Shown one piece after another: positions 16,493 through 24,947 of a DNA stretch of 64,000 nucleotides. The translations under genes were made by a program, and so were the position numbers. Position 1 is the first letter of the stretch. Each line of letters starts with the position of its first letter. The notes under the pieces were generated by a model that had not been told where the DNA came from, ran no database searches, and saw only the letters and a program-made list of their open reading frames with translations. Origin of the DNA: Phaeobacter sp. B1627 (lineage in GTDB: Bacteria; Pseudomonadota; Alphaproteobacteria; Rhodobacterales; Rhodobacteraceae); NCBI RefSeq assembly GCF_006265095.1, contig NZ_VCNK01000001.1:62001-126000 (forward strand), read 5' to 3'.

Positions 16493-17053
16493 TTGAACAC
16501 ACACGAAAACCTAAGACTGATGCTGCGGCATGGTCTTCGGACGGCGCATGATGCATTGGATGCATCAGTGTCGCGATTTGATCTGACCGAGATCGACGGC
16601 ATGATAGCGTTTTTGCGCGTACAGGAGGCGGCTCTCGCCCGACTTCCCATGTCACAAGCCAGCGGCCCGACAGCTGCAGCCATCGCCGATCTGACAGAGC
16701 GCGCCCGGGCTGATCTGCAGCAGCGCGGCGTGTCCTGTCTGCAGATTGAATCACCCGATTTGTCGCGGCTTCACCCGCTGGCGGTCGATTATGTCATCGG
16801 CGGCTCCCGTCTCGGCGCGGAGGTCCTGCAGCGGCGCTGGGCCTCGGGTCGGGCTGCGGAACTCGGGGTTGGCGGACAGTATATGTCCGCGCCGCGATAC
16901 ATCGACATCTGGCGAGACTTCTGCGCCAGCGCTGCCGACATATCGGGGGGGACACCGCTGGCCCGGCGGATCTGCGGTGATGCATCCGACCTTTTCGCTC
17001 TGTTCGAAACAGCGGCCGATCGCAGCTTTGAAGAGAGGCAGGAATATGTCTGA
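16493..17053 (+). CDS. bphO: Biliverdin-producing heme oxygenase
   Basis: 186 residues. LRHGLRTAHDALDASVSRFD carries the conserved proximal histidine (His19) of HO-fold heme oxygenases. It cleaves heme to biliverdin, iron and CO, supplying the chromophore for the phytochrome whose gene overlaps its end by 8 bases. The start used is TTG at 16493, with GAAGG ten bases upstream; an ATG at 16520 would trim nine residues but lacks a ribosome site. The C-terminal portion is divergent from well-known heme oxygenases, so the assignment leans partly on the bphO-bphP arrangement. Confidence 0.8.
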   Translation: MNTHENLRLMLRHGLRTAHDALDASVSRFDLTEIDGMIAFLRVQEAALARLPMSQASGPTAAAIADLTERARADLQQRGVSCLQIESPDLSRLHPLAVDYVIGGSRLGAEVLQRRWASGRAAELGVGGQYMSAPRYIDIWRDFCASAADISGGTPLARRICGDASDLFALFETAADRSFEERQEYV

Positions 17054-19634
17054 CCCCACTACACAGGACGATACCCCGGCCGTTGACCTGAGCAACTGCG
17101 ACCGCGAGCCGATCCATATTCTGGGGCATACGCAGTCCTTTGGCTGTCTTCTTGCGGTCTCTTCGGACTGGCTGATCGCCCATGCTTCGGCCAATTGTCT
17201 GGACCTTTTGGGGCTGGCCCCGGATACGCTGATCGGGCAGCCCTTTCTCGAATATTTCAGTGATGATTTCGTCCATTTTCTGCGCACGCAAGTGCAGTCC
17301 CTTGCAAATCTGAAAGGCGCGGCGCGCATGTTCCGGATCGATGTCTTCGGAGACGGCCGTCTCTTTGACATCTCCGTCCATCGCATGGGCCGGATATTCG
17401 TTTGCGAGTTCGAACCCCGCGAAACCTCCGCGCCCAGCCGGGACGACATCGCCCTGGTTCAGGCGCTGATCGCGCGGGTGCAGCGACACAACGATCTGGA
17501 GCAGGCGAGCCAGGAAGCTGCGCGCGGGTTGCAGGTGCTGCTGGGGATGGATCGTGTGATGGTCTATCGATTTGAAGAGGACGATACCGGTACGGTCATC
17601 GCCGAATCCCTGCGCGGAGAGGGCGAGAGCTACCTCGGCCTGCGATATCCGGCCAGCGACATTCCGAAACAGGCGCGCGAACTCTACAAACGCAGCCTGC
17701 TGCGGATTATTTCCGATGTGAACGCGCCAACCCACCCGATCCTCCCGGCACAGAGCCCGACCGGGCAGCCCCTGGATCTGTCACTGGCCGTCACCCGGGC
17801 GGTGTCGCCGATCCATCTGGAATATCTGCGAAACATGGGCGTCGGGGCCTCGATGTCGGTGTCGATCCTGCGGCGTGGCGAGCTGTGGGGGCTGTTCGCC
17901 TGTCATCACAGCAGCGCCTTTCACGTGGACTATGAACGGCGCAGCGCAATCGAATTGTTCGTGCAGATGTTCAACTACGAACTGGCACATCTGGAAACCG
18001 CGCGCGAGCTCGAAGACCTTGACCGGGCGAGAGAGCTGCATGACACGCTGATGACGCAGGTTTCAGGCCGTGACACCCTGATGGATGTGTTTCAATCCCT
18101 CGCCAATGAGATCGCCGCCGTCATCCCGCATCACGGGTTGGTGGTGTATGTCGACGGGGTTTTCAGGTCAATCGGCGCCACGCCGACAGAGGATGAATTT
18201 CTCGGCCTTGCGCGCTTTCTCAATACCACCCGGACCTCCGAAATCTACGCGTCGAACCAGATCGGGTTGCGCTATGACCGGGCCGGTCAGTTCGCGGATC
18301 GGGCCGCGGGGGTGCTTGCCCTGCCGATTTCACGCAATCCTCGGGATTATCTGGTGCTGTTTCGCCGGGAGCTCGTTCATTCCGTCAGATGGGCGGGTGA
18401 TCCGGCCAAACCGGTGATCAGTGGCCCCAATGGCCCGCGCCTGACGCCGCGCAAGAGTTTTGAGGCATGGCAGGATGTGGTGCATGGTCAGTCGGCGCCC
18501 TGGAGACCCGGTGAACGACGCGCGGCTGAGGCGCTGCGCATCACCCTGCTTGAGGTGGTGCTGAAACTGGCGGATGAGGCCAACGCCTCGCGCAAGCGCG
18601 CAGAAGAGCAGCAGGAGCTGTTGATTGCCGAGCTGAACCACAGGGTGCGCAATATCCTCAACCTGATCCGGGGGTTGATTTCACAGGGCCGCGGCGATGC
18701 GGTCAGCATTGATGAATATAGCGATGTGCTCGACAAGCGGATCCATTCGCTTGCCCGCGCCCATGATCAGCTCACCGAGGAGAACTGGGGATGGATTTCG
18801 CTGCGGGCGCTGATCGGCACCGAAGTGGATGCCTTTCTCTCGGATGACCGCGAACGGGTGGCCATAACCGGGGATGACATTGCATTGTCTCCGGCGGCCT
18901 TCACCTCCATGGCGCTGGTCATGCACGAGCTGGTCACCAACTCCGTGAAATACGGCGCCCTCAGCGACAATAGCGGGCGGGTCACGCTTGATGTGACGCT
19001 GAATGCCGACGGGACGGCCTCCCTCCACTGGCAAGAGCAGGGCGGGCCGGTGGTGCGGCCCCCCACCCGCAAGGGCTTCGGCACCACGATCATCGAACGC
19101 TCGGTTCCGTTTGAACTGAAGGGCAGTGCGTCATTGCGGTTCCGCCCCAGCGGGATCGAGGCGGATTTTGTGTTGCCGGTGCAGCATGTCCGCAAAATGA
19201 CCCGCGCCATTGCCCGCGCCGCGCAGCAGGCTGCGGATGTGGCCGAGGCCGCGCGGGAGGAGATGTCGAATATCACCCTCAGCGGCGAAGCGCTGGTGGT
19301 GGAGGACAATATGATCATCGCGATGGATGCCGCCGACATGCTGGCTGAACTTGGCGCAGAGCAGGTCCACACCGCAGGCGATGTCGCTGCCGCGCTCAGG
19401 CTGCTGGAAACCCGGCAGATCAGCTTTGCGTTGCTGGATGTGAACCTCGGGTCGGAGGTCTCTCTCAAAGTGGCGGAAACCTGTGCCGCGCTGAATATCC
19501 CGGCCCTTCTCGCGACGGGCTATGGTGGGGGCGGCGACGCGGTGTCCGACTACCCGCAAACGGTTGTACTGCGCAAGCCCTACACCTTTGAACATGTGCA
19601 AAAGGGATTGTCCGATCTGTTCGCAGATGGCTGA
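17046..19634 (+). CDS. bphP: Bacteriophytochrome HWE-type histidine kinase with C-terminal receiver domain
   Basis: 862 residues. The N-terminus carries Cys18 in SNCDREPIHILGHTQSFGC, the bilin attachment site of bacteriophytochromes. PAS, GAF (YPASDIPKQARELYKRSLLR) and PHY domains follow to about 500. The transmitter is of the HWE/HisKA_2 class: ELNHRVRNILNLIRGLI with His532, then the N-box MHELVTNSVKYGALS and KGFGTTIIERSVPFEL. The C-terminal receiver has ALVVEDNMIIAMDAADMLAE, phosphoacceptor Asp798 in LLDVNLG, and LRKPYTF. It senses red/far-red light in the cytoplasm. There is no output DNA-binding domain, so the signal must go to an unlinked partner. Translation is coupled to bphO. Confidence 0.95.
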   Translation: MSDPTTQDDTPAVDLSNCDREPIHILGHTQSFGCLLAVSSDWLIAHASANCLDLLGLAPDTLIGQPFLEYFSDDFVHFLRTQVQSLANLKGAARMFRIDVFGDGRLFDISVHRMGRIFVCEFEPRETSAPSRDDIALVQALIARVQRHNDLEQASQEAARGLQVLLGMDRVMVYRFEEDDTGTVIAESLRGEGESYLGLRYPASDIPKQARELYKRSLLRIISDVNAPTHPILPAQSPTGQPLDLSLAVTRAVSPIHLEYLRNMGVGASMSVSILRRGELWGLFACHHSSAFHVDYERRSAIELFVQMFNYELAHLETARELEDLDRARELHDTLMTQVSGRDTLMDVFQSLANEIAAVIPHHGLVVYVDGVFRSIGATPTEDEFLGLARFLNTTRTSEIYASNQIGLRYDRAGQFADRAAGVLALPISRNPRDYLVLFRRELVHSVRWAGDPAKPVISGPNGPRLTPRKSFEAWQDVVHGQSAPWRPGERRAAEALRITLLEVVLKLADEANASRKRAEEQQELLIAELNHRVRNILNLIRGLISQGRGDAVSIDEYSDVLDKRIHSLARAHDQLTEENWGWISLRALIGTEVDAFLSDDRERVAITGDDIALSPAAFTSMALVMHELVTNSVKYGALSDNSGRVTLDVTLNADGTASLHWQEQGGPVVRPPTRKGFGTTIIERSVPFELKGSASLRFRPSGIEADFVLPVQHVRKMTRAIARAAQQAADVAEAAREEMSNITLSGEALVVEDNMIIAMDAADMLAELGAEQVHTAGDVAAALRLLETRQISFALLDVNLGSEVSLKVAETCAALNIPALLATGYGGGGDAVSDYPQTVVLRKPYTFEHVQKGLSDLFADG

Positions 19635-19660
19635 GCACAGGATGGGTGCCATGACTGCAC

Positions 19661-19690
19661 AACGCATGACGGCAAAACGCATGACGGCAA
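19661..19690. repeat. 15-base perfect tandem duplication
   Basis: AACGCATGACGGCAA occurs twice head to tail at 19661-19675 and 19676-19690, just after the bphP stop codon and abutting the terminator at 19689-19723. It looks like a slippage product. Confidence 0.8.
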
Positions 19691-19723
19691 AAAAACGGCC
19701 CGCCTGATCAAACAGGCGGGCCG
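19689..19723 (-). terminator. Intrinsic terminator of the PRC-barrel gene
   Basis: Perfect 11-bp stem CGGCCCGCCTG/CAGGCGGGCCG with a 6-base loop. On the minus strand it is followed by seven T. It lies 54 bases after the minus-strand PRC-barrel stop codon and can also stop the convergent bphP transcript. Confidence 0.9.
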
Positions 19724-19776
19724 CAGCTCGGTAACTGGGTGCCTGAACAGCCCCCGGCACTCATTAAACAGTCGTA

Positions 19777-20691
19777 TCAGCCTTCATACGCGGGCATTGC
19801 GTCCAGCTTGTCTTCGGCCATCGGCACATAGACGCGCACGTCGTCACCGTCTTTTTCGTGCAGGATGTCGATCTCATTGAGATCAAGTTTCACCGGCTTT
19901 TCGCCCAGCCCCAGGAAGCCACCCACATCGATGATCGCATGGGTGATCTGGCCCTTGTCGTTGAGGATCAGATCGGACACTTCGCCCATCCACTCGTCCT
20001 TGACATCATAGGCCCGCGCACCGGTCAGCATTTCCGCCGTCAGGTCTGTGTGGCCGACCAGATCATAGCCGTCACGCATCATCGGATCATGGGTGCGGGC
20101 GGTGTCGCCGGCGATCAGCTTTTCAGCGCCAGCGGCGGTATTGTTGATCGCGGTTCCCACCTCGGATGCCGCGGTTTCGGCGCTGCTGTGCAGGGTCTTG
20201 GCCGTGTTCTCAACCGCTGTCGCAGTGTCACTCGCGGCTTGCTCGATGCTCGCGCCAAGGTTGTGGCCTGCATTGGTTTCATAGGCGGGGGCATTCTCGA
20301 AGTCCGCCGTGTTTGCCTGCATCACGAGGAAGTAGTCAGAGGTGTCATCCTCGGTCTCGCTGTCGGACACCAGCTTCAGGGCGTCCATCTCGACGGCGAT
20401 CTGACGTTCGCCAATGCCAAGGAAACCGCCGATATCGACCAGAACCGACTGGATGTCGCCGTCGCGGCTCAGCAGGATGTCGTTCACTTCGCCGATGTCT
20501 TCCCAATCGCCCTGAACACCGGCAAACGCATCGGAGTCAACGTTGGTTTCGCTGCGGTAGATCCGCTGGCCGATGAACTCGGAGGCGTGGATGGAGGTCG
20601 GATCCGCCTCGGCCCGGAACATAGCGGTGTCGGCAAACGCCACGGTGGACGTTGCGGTCAGCAAAGCGGTAGAAATCAACAGATTTTTCAT
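19777..20691 (-). CDS. Exported tandem PRC-barrel protein
   Basis: 304 residues from the ATG at 20691, preceded by GAGGAGAG. A signal peptide (MKNLLISTALLTATSTVAFA) is followed by two PRC-barrel domains: the first around DWEDIGEVNDILLSRDGDIQ and DIGGFLGIGERQIAVEMDAL, the second around DEWMGEVSDLILNDKGQITH and DVGGFLGLGEKPVKLDLNEI. They are clearly duplicated. They are joined by an Ala/Thr-rich linker (about 150-200) with heptad-like character. Probably periplasmic. PRC-barrels are protein- or RNA-interaction modules; exported versions in alphaproteobacteria have no defined function. It has its own terminator and is divergent from the AI-2E gene. Confidence 0.88.
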   Translation of the reverse strand: MKNLLISTALLTATSTVAFADTAMFRAEADPTSIHASEFIGQRIYRSETNVDSDAFAGVQGDWEDIGEVNDILLSRDGDIQSVLVDIGGFLGIGERQIAVEMDALKLVSDSETEDDTSDYFLVMQANTADFENAPAYETNAGHNLGASIEQAASDTATAVENTAKTLHSSAETAASEVGTAINNTAAGAEKLIAGDTARTHDPMMRDGYDLVGHTDLTAEMLTGARAYDVKDEWMGEVSDLILNDKGQITHAIIDVGGFLGLGEKPVKLDLNEIDILHEKDGDDVRVYVPMAEDKLDAMPAYEG

Positions 20692-21027
20692 TGTTACTCT
20701 CCTCATTGAGTTACACTCTTCGTTGGTGGCCACACTCATCCAGACAACGGGGATGCGGCAGAAAGGTTCCGCATTTTTTTGACGATTTCTGAATTTTCAA
20801 AGCACGGCGGCGCGGCCTGTGCCGCAATGCGGACGAGATCATCATACAGGCAAGGGAAATGCGCCCCGGGGTGGCGCGTCCCCAACGCCTCTGAATTTTT
20901 CCGGCGCGGTCGCGGGCCACGGGCGGGGGTGGTGCTTGCGGGCTCCGGCGCTAGAGTAGAGAAGCAGAACTGGGAGCATGACGATCCCGCGCATGCGTGA
21001 GCCGCATGTCAGAAAAGGGCAGAGGCA
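20692..21027. promoter_or_regulatory. Divergent promoter region between the PRC-barrel and AI-2E family genes
   Basis: 336 bases without a gene. Contains a plus-strand terminator-like hairpin at 20753-20780 and an AT-rich patch at 20780-20800. It presumably drives both genes. Confidence 0.4.
20753..20780 (+). terminator. Terminator-like hairpin with T7 tail in a divergent promoter region
   Basis: ATGCGG, 10-base loop, CCGCAT, then seven T in the plus direction. No plus-strand gene precedes it, since the PRC-barrel gene reads leftward from 20691. It could terminate a short plus-strand RNA or act as a leader attenuator. Confidence 0.5.
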
Positions 21028-22275
21028 ATGAGTGACAGCAGTAACGTGGCGGTGTCGAAGGACATAACTGGCAATCATCCGGAAGATGAGTGGCGCGACG
21101 ACGCGCTGGCCGAGCTGTCGGCTGCCCCCCATGCGCATCCGGGGCGGCTGTCCCTGCGGCAGAACCTCGTTTTGATCCGCAACTTTCTGGCCTTTATTGT
21201 GGTGATCTGCGCCGCCGTCGTTTTGTTCTTTGCCAAGGACGTTGTGCTGCCATTCGTGCTGGGCATCCTGATTGCGCTGACTCTGCGGCCTTTGACCCGC
21301 GGCGTCGAACGCTACGGGGTGCCGCCCATCGTCTCGGCGGTCCTGTTGATCCTCGCTGTGGCGGTGACGCTCGCCGGGGGGATCTATCTGCTCAGCGGGC
21401 CGGTATCGGAGTGGATCGATCAGGCGCCCCGTATGCGGCTGGAGCTGGAGCATCGCCTGCGCGACATCACGGCCTCGCTGGAAACGGTGCGCCAGGCCTC
21501 GGAGCAGGTGGAGGATATCGCCGCGAGCACCGAAGATACGGATGTGATCAAGGTGGCCATTGACCAGCCGGGGATCGTGACCTCCACGGCGCTCGACATG
21601 GTGTCGCTGGCGACGACCTCGCTGGTTGCGCTCGTTCTGGCGCTGTTCCTGTTGGCATCCAACGACATCTTCTATGTCAAGATCGTCGAGAGCTTTGCCA
21701 ATCTCTCCGAAAAGACCCGGGCCCTGCGGATCATGTATAGTATTGAACGGCGCATTTCCCGCTATCTGCTGTCCATCACCCTGATCAACGCAGGCGTGGG
21801 CCTCGTCGTCGCCGCGAGCATGTGGGTGATCGGCATGCCTCAGCCTGCACTGTGGGGGGCAATCGCGTTTTTGTTCAACTTCCTGCCTTTTATCGGGGCG
21901 ATGACCGGCATTGCGTTATGTGGCGCAGTGTCGCTGGTGACCTTCCCCTCACTGACCTATGCGATGCTGGCACCGCTGGCCTATATGCTTGCAACGGCGA
22001 TCGAAGGGCAATGCGTCACGCCGGTGTTTCTGGGACGGCGGCTCAACCTCAATGCGGTTGCGGTGTTCTCGGCCGTCGTGCTCTGGGCCTGGATGTGGGG
22101 CATCGCCGGGGCCTTGATGGCGGTTCCGCTTTTGGTCTGCCTCAAGTCGATGTGCGATCATATTCCGGCGCTGGCCGTTGTCGGCAACTTCCTGAGTGCA
22201 AGCCGGGGCGGGGGTGGGATGCCGTCCGACACTCCCTCGGCATCCGAGGATCATGCCGCCACGGAGGCCAACTGA
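21028..22275 (+). CDS. AI-2E family transporter (TqsA/PerM-like membrane protein)
   Basis: 415 residues with about eight membrane segments. The first pair spans roughly 50-95 (FLAFIVVICAAVVLFFAKDV, VLPFVLGILIALTLRPL). A cytoplasmic or periplasmic helical region follows at 130-190. The family core is LINAGVGLVVAASMWVIGMP, QPALWGAIAFLFNFLPFIGA and GQCVTPVFLGRRLNLNAVAV. The family includes TqsA, implicated in autoinducer-2 export, and sodium/proton antiporters; the substrate here is unknown. Both soluble tails are unusually charged or Ser/Gly-rich. Single-gene unit, ATG with AGAGG nearby. Confidence 0.92.
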   Translation: MSDSSNVAVSKDITGNHPEDEWRDDALAELSAAPHAHPGRLSLRQNLVLIRNFLAFIVVICAAVVLFFAKDVVLPFVLGILIALTLRPLTRGVERYGVPPIVSAVLLILAVAVTLAGGIYLLSGPVSEWIDQAPRMRLELEHRLRDITASLETVRQASEQVEDIAASTEDTDVIKVAIDQPGIVTSTALDMVSLATTSLVALVLALFLLASNDIFYVKIVESFANLSEKTRALRIMYSIERRISRYLLSITLINAGVGLVVAASMWVIGMPQPALWGAIAFLFNFLPFIGAMTGIALCGAVSLVTFPSLTYAMLAPLAYMLATAIEGQCVTPVFLGRRLNLNAVAVFSAVVLWAWMWGIAGALMAVPLLVCLKSMCDHIPALAVVGNFLSASRGGGGMPSDTPSASEDHAATEAN

Positions 22276-22392
22276 ACCGGCGTTCCCAACGGACGTCCCC
22301 CCCGCGCCACGAGGCCAATTCGCAGATCGCGGCATGCCTCTCACTCAGGCAGGAGCGGCGCTGATAGGGTGACGAGGCTCCGGAAAGAAGAA

Positions 22393-22421
22393 GCCCCACT
22401 CCGAAGTGTTCGGAATGGGGC
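22393..22421 (-). terminator. Two-tier hairpin between convergent genes
   Basis: GCCCCA/TGGGGC outer stem and CCGAA/TTCGG inner stem. On the minus strand it is followed by TTCTTCTTT, about 100 bases after the stop of the small membrane protein gene. It can serve both that gene and the AI-2E gene. Confidence 0.6.
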
Positions 22422-22517
22422 CGGTGTATCTTGTATTGCATCCTCTGCCCTGCGCCCCGTTCGGAGCGCCCGCTGGTGCTCCGGCGCTCCGTTGCGAGAG
22501 GCGCGGCAGCGCCGTCG

Positions 22518-22697
22518 TTATGCAGTCTGACCTTTGGGGCCTGCAAAGAACCAGATGATGAAGCCAAGTACTGGCAACACAAGGATCAGCAGGGTCCAGA
22601 TGATCTTTGCGCCGGTGCTGGCGCCGCTGCTCCAAGTCTTCAAAATCGCATAGATGTCCGCAATCAGGACCAATAGGCCAAAAATACCATATTCCAT
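22518..22697 (-). CDS. Small PLD-nuclease N-terminal-like membrane protein
   Basis: 59 residues from the ATG at 22697, which has GGAGAAG upstream; a start seven codons earlier would include the ribosome site. Two hydrophobic segments (IFGLLVLIADIYAILKTW and KIIWTLLILVLPVLGFIIWF) flank a short polar turn and end in FAGPKG, the pattern of the PLDNc_N domain. In cardiolipin synthases this domain precedes the catalytic part; free-standing copies like this are common small membrane proteins of unknown role. Confidence 0.8.
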   Translation of the reverse strand: MEYGIFGLLVLIADIYAILKTWSSGASTGAKIIWTLLILVLPVLGFIIWFFAGPKGQTA

Positions 22698-22868
22698 TTT
22701 ATCTTCTCCGTTCTGCATTCGTGGATCAACGCAGGGAGATCGGATTTTGTTCCGCCTTTGATGTGGATGCGCCCTCAGGGACAGGGCGGCGATATCGCGC
22801 GCGCCCGTAGTGTTCGTGCGTGTTCATGCGGCATGCGGCATGCGGTGTCCGGCGCGGTGGCGGCGGGA

Positions 22869-23522
22869 TCAGCTTCTGGAACTCGCCCCGGGGCGGATAA
22901 ATCCGGTTATCGGATAGACGCGGCCAAAGGCGCCGGGGTTGCTTTCAAGCCGCACTTGGCTCCAGTCATTCTGTTCCGAGACATCAATGACTGTCATCCC
23001 GAGGGAGATCTTGTTGCGGTGCCAGTTGGCATGATCGACGCGCAGCATCCGGTCATCTATCAGCTCGGAGACAACGGCGACATGGCCGAGCGGCATCGAG
23101 GATGTCGCGCGAAAAGCCATAACGGCACCGATTGTCGGCGTCTTGCTGACGTCGAAATCACCCTGCGCCTTCTGCCACCAGGTTTTTGCATTGCCGCGGA
23201 TCTGGACGCCGGACAGGTTCCGGGCAAAGGGCACGCACCAAACCCGCGCGCCCCGTGCCTGCAGGCTTTGCGCTTCGCTCACCGCAAAGGCCCGCCGATG
23301 AGGGTCGATCTGACTGGTGCTGCCCGGCATCTCGCCACAGGCGGACAGGGCAAGAGTCACAAGAAGCAGAAGCCCGCCAAGCAATGGCGTCCTGCGCAGG
23401 CGAGGTGTCGAGTGATGCAAAGCGAGCCCCAGCGTCTTTTCAATTCGTGATGCGCTGTAACTTTGTTTCAAATGGTTGTGTCTGCCAAGCCCGGAGGTTG
23501 AAGGGTGGCAAAAATCCGCCAC
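22869..23522 (-). CDS. CHAP-domain lipoprotein (putative cell-wall amidase/peptidase)
   Basis: 217 residues as drawn. A hydrophobic segment ends in the lipobox LALSACG (Cys62), so the protein is likely an outer- or inner-membrane lipoprotein. The CHAP domain follows: catalytic Cys96 in RVWCVPFARNLSG, His147 in LGHVAVVSE, and Asn166 in VDHANWHR. CHAP enzymes cut peptidoglycan peptide or amide bonds. The N-terminus is uncertain: about 40 residues precede the hydrophobic segment and a later non-ATG start (for example a TTG shortly before the RLRRTPLLGG stretch) would give a normal lipoprotein signal. Single gene, divergent from the cold-shock gene. Confidence 0.8.
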   Translation of the reverse strand: MADFCHPSTSGLGRHNHLKQSYSASRIEKTLGLALHHSTPRLRRTPLLGGLLLLVTLALSACGEMPGSTSQIDPHRRAFAVSEAQSLQARGARVWCVPFARNLSGVQIRGNAKTWWQKAQGDFDVSKTPTIGAVMAFRATSSMPLGHVAVVSELIDDRMLRVDHANWHRNKISLGMTVIDVSEQNDWSQVRLESNPGAFGRVYPITGFIRPGASSRS

Positions 23523-23952
23523 CTGCGAATTTGGTATGGAACAATTCGGTCATCCTCTGCCGGGTGTCGGGTTTGCGCCTCAGGTGCGGGCAATATAGCT
23601 TGCTCAGCCCCAGCCTTGCCCGCAGAAAGTTGAACGCAGCAAGGCCGACCTTGCCGAAGACTCGGCTCTTTCGGGTAGGGGGCAGGGGCGCGCGCCTAGG
23701 CCCTCTTTGCGGTTGGGAGCGATGTTCGACGGCTTCTCAGGCCCCTGAAAACGCTGCCTTGAGGCGAGAATTCGCGGGGAAATTATTGAACCACCCGGAT
23801 TGGGGGTTGTATTTTTCCACCGTACGGCTCATCTAGGGCAGGCAAAGCTTCTTCTTACGACCTTCTGTTTCCTCACGGCCCAGTTGTTCCTATGATGACA
23901 CTAGGCCGGGCTATCGCGTTGTGTGGGTAGCATTATAACAGGAGACGACACG
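23523..23952. promoter_or_regulatory. Long upstream region and probable 5' UTR of the cold-shock gene
   Basis: 430 bases without a gene. A possible sigma70 promoter is TTGAAC at 23786-23791 with TGTATT at 23808-23813 (16-base spacer). That would give a leader of roughly 130 bases, as is usual for cold-shock genes. GGAGA precedes the ATG. Promoter assignment by eye only. Confidence 0.4.
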
Positions 23953-24159
23953 ATGGCTAATGGCACCGTGAAATGGTTCAACGCTCAAAAAGGTTTTGGT
24001 TTTATTGCTCCCGAGCAAGGCTCCCGCGACGTTTTTGTGCACATCTCCGCGCTTGAGCGCGCTGGCATCCAGCATCTCGACGACGGTCAGGCCGTAACTT
24101 TCGACATCGAAAGCGGCCGTGATGGACGTGAATCCGCGAGCAACCTCGCACTCGCATAA
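23953..24159 (+). CDS. Cold-shock domain protein (CspA family)
   Basis: 68 residues, the standard CspA length, starting [21 protein letters not shown]1 (KGFGFI) and RNP2 (VFVHIS) motifs are intact, so it should bind single-stranded RNA or DNA as a five-stranded barrel. The true start is the ATG at 23953 with GGAGA ten bases upstream; an earlier in-frame start is leader sequence. It has a long leader and its own terminator, so it is monocistronic. Confidence 0.96.
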   Translation: MANGTVKWFNAQKGFGFIAPEQGSRDVFVHISALERAGIQHLDDGQAVTFDIESGRDGRESASNLALA

Positions 24160-24189
24160 GCCCTAACCGGTTTACGCTGAGAGATCTGA

Positions 24190-24214
24190 GAGCACCCTTC
24201 GGGGTGCTCTTTTT
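24190..24214 (+). terminator. Intrinsic terminator of the cold-shock gene
   Basis: 8-bp stem GAGCACCC/GGGTGCTC with a short loop followed by five T, 30 bases after the stop codon. Confidence 0.92.
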
Positions 24215-24280
24215 GTGTTTAGCAGGCGTTTTGTATTTAGCGGCTTTGTTGGGGGCTCTGTCTGCAGGGGCTTTGGGTTT

Positions 24281-24325
24281 CGGCGTCACCCCCGTCTGCG
24301 TCACCCCCATCCGCGTCACCGATGT
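24281..24325. repeat. Three imperfect GCGTCACC repeats
   Basis: GGCGTCACCCCC, TGCGTCACCCCC and CGCGTCACC occur at about 15-base spacing in the stretch between the cold-shock terminator and the end of the MarR gene. No function is apparent. Confidence 0.5.
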
Positions 24326-24425
24326 CCAAGCGCCTGCCGGGCCGCCACAGGCACAGCAGGGAGCGCCCCGTTATATCGCCCCATTTTGATGGCCCACTAC
24401 AGGGCGCCGCCACGGGATCGGGCGG

Positions 24426-24947
24426 TCAGGGGAGGCGATCGCCGGGTTTGATTTCACCTGTTGTCAGCACGGGGGCTGCGTCAATATCGTCGGCGTCCAG
24501 CATGGCGGCAACACGCTCGAGCGAGGCCAGTAGCTGTGCCTGCTCCCAGTCCTTCAGTTTTTCAAAGGCGCGCACATAGCGCTGCTGCAGCGCATCGGGG
24601 GCCGCCTTCACGGCCTCCTGGCCGCGCGGCTCAAGCACCACATTGGTCTGGCGCCGGTCCGCCTCTGAGCGCAGGCGAGTCGCCATCCCGCGCGAGACGA
24701 TCTTATCCACCAGCGAGGTCACTGTCGCCTGCGCGACGCCCATCCGTTGTGCCAGTTCTTTTGGGGTCGCGCTGCCGCCCTGAGACGAAAGGATCTGCAG
24801 CACCCGCAGCTGAGCCGGTGTCAGCCCCGAGGCCTGCGCGAGGTTGCGCGAATAGAGTTCGGTTGCGCGCAGAATTCGTCTGAGCGCAATCAGGCTGTCA
24901 TCCGTTCTGTCACGCGGTTGGTCATCCATGGCGGCCCAAAGTGCCAT
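24426..24947 (-). CDS. MarR-family regulator of the ectoine operon (EctR-like)
   Basis: 173 residues with a winged helix-turn-helix of the MarR type: LTPAQLRVLQILSSQGGSAT, KELAQRMGVAQATVTSLVDK and the wing SEADRRQTNVVLEPRG. It is divergently oriented to ectA with 210 AT-rich bases between, the arrangement of EctR1 regulators that repress ectoine genes at low salt. Two starts are possible, 24947 (AAGG 11 bases upstream) and 24929. The regulatory target is inferred from position. Confidence 0.85.
   Translation of the reverse strand: MALWAAMDDQPRDRTDDSLIALRRILRATELYSRNLAQASGLTPAQLRVLQILSSQGGSATPKELAQRMGVAQATVTSLVDKIVSRGMATRLRSEADRRQTNVVLEPRGQEAVKAAPDALQQRYVRAFEKLKDWEQAQLLASLERVAAMLDADDIDAAPVLTTGEIKPGDRLP

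Noticed and set aside
24216-24425. Small Pro/Ala-rich protein after the cold-shock gene
   Set aside because: The frames there arise from the GCGTCACC repeats and have no ribosome site; the stretch follows a strong terminator.
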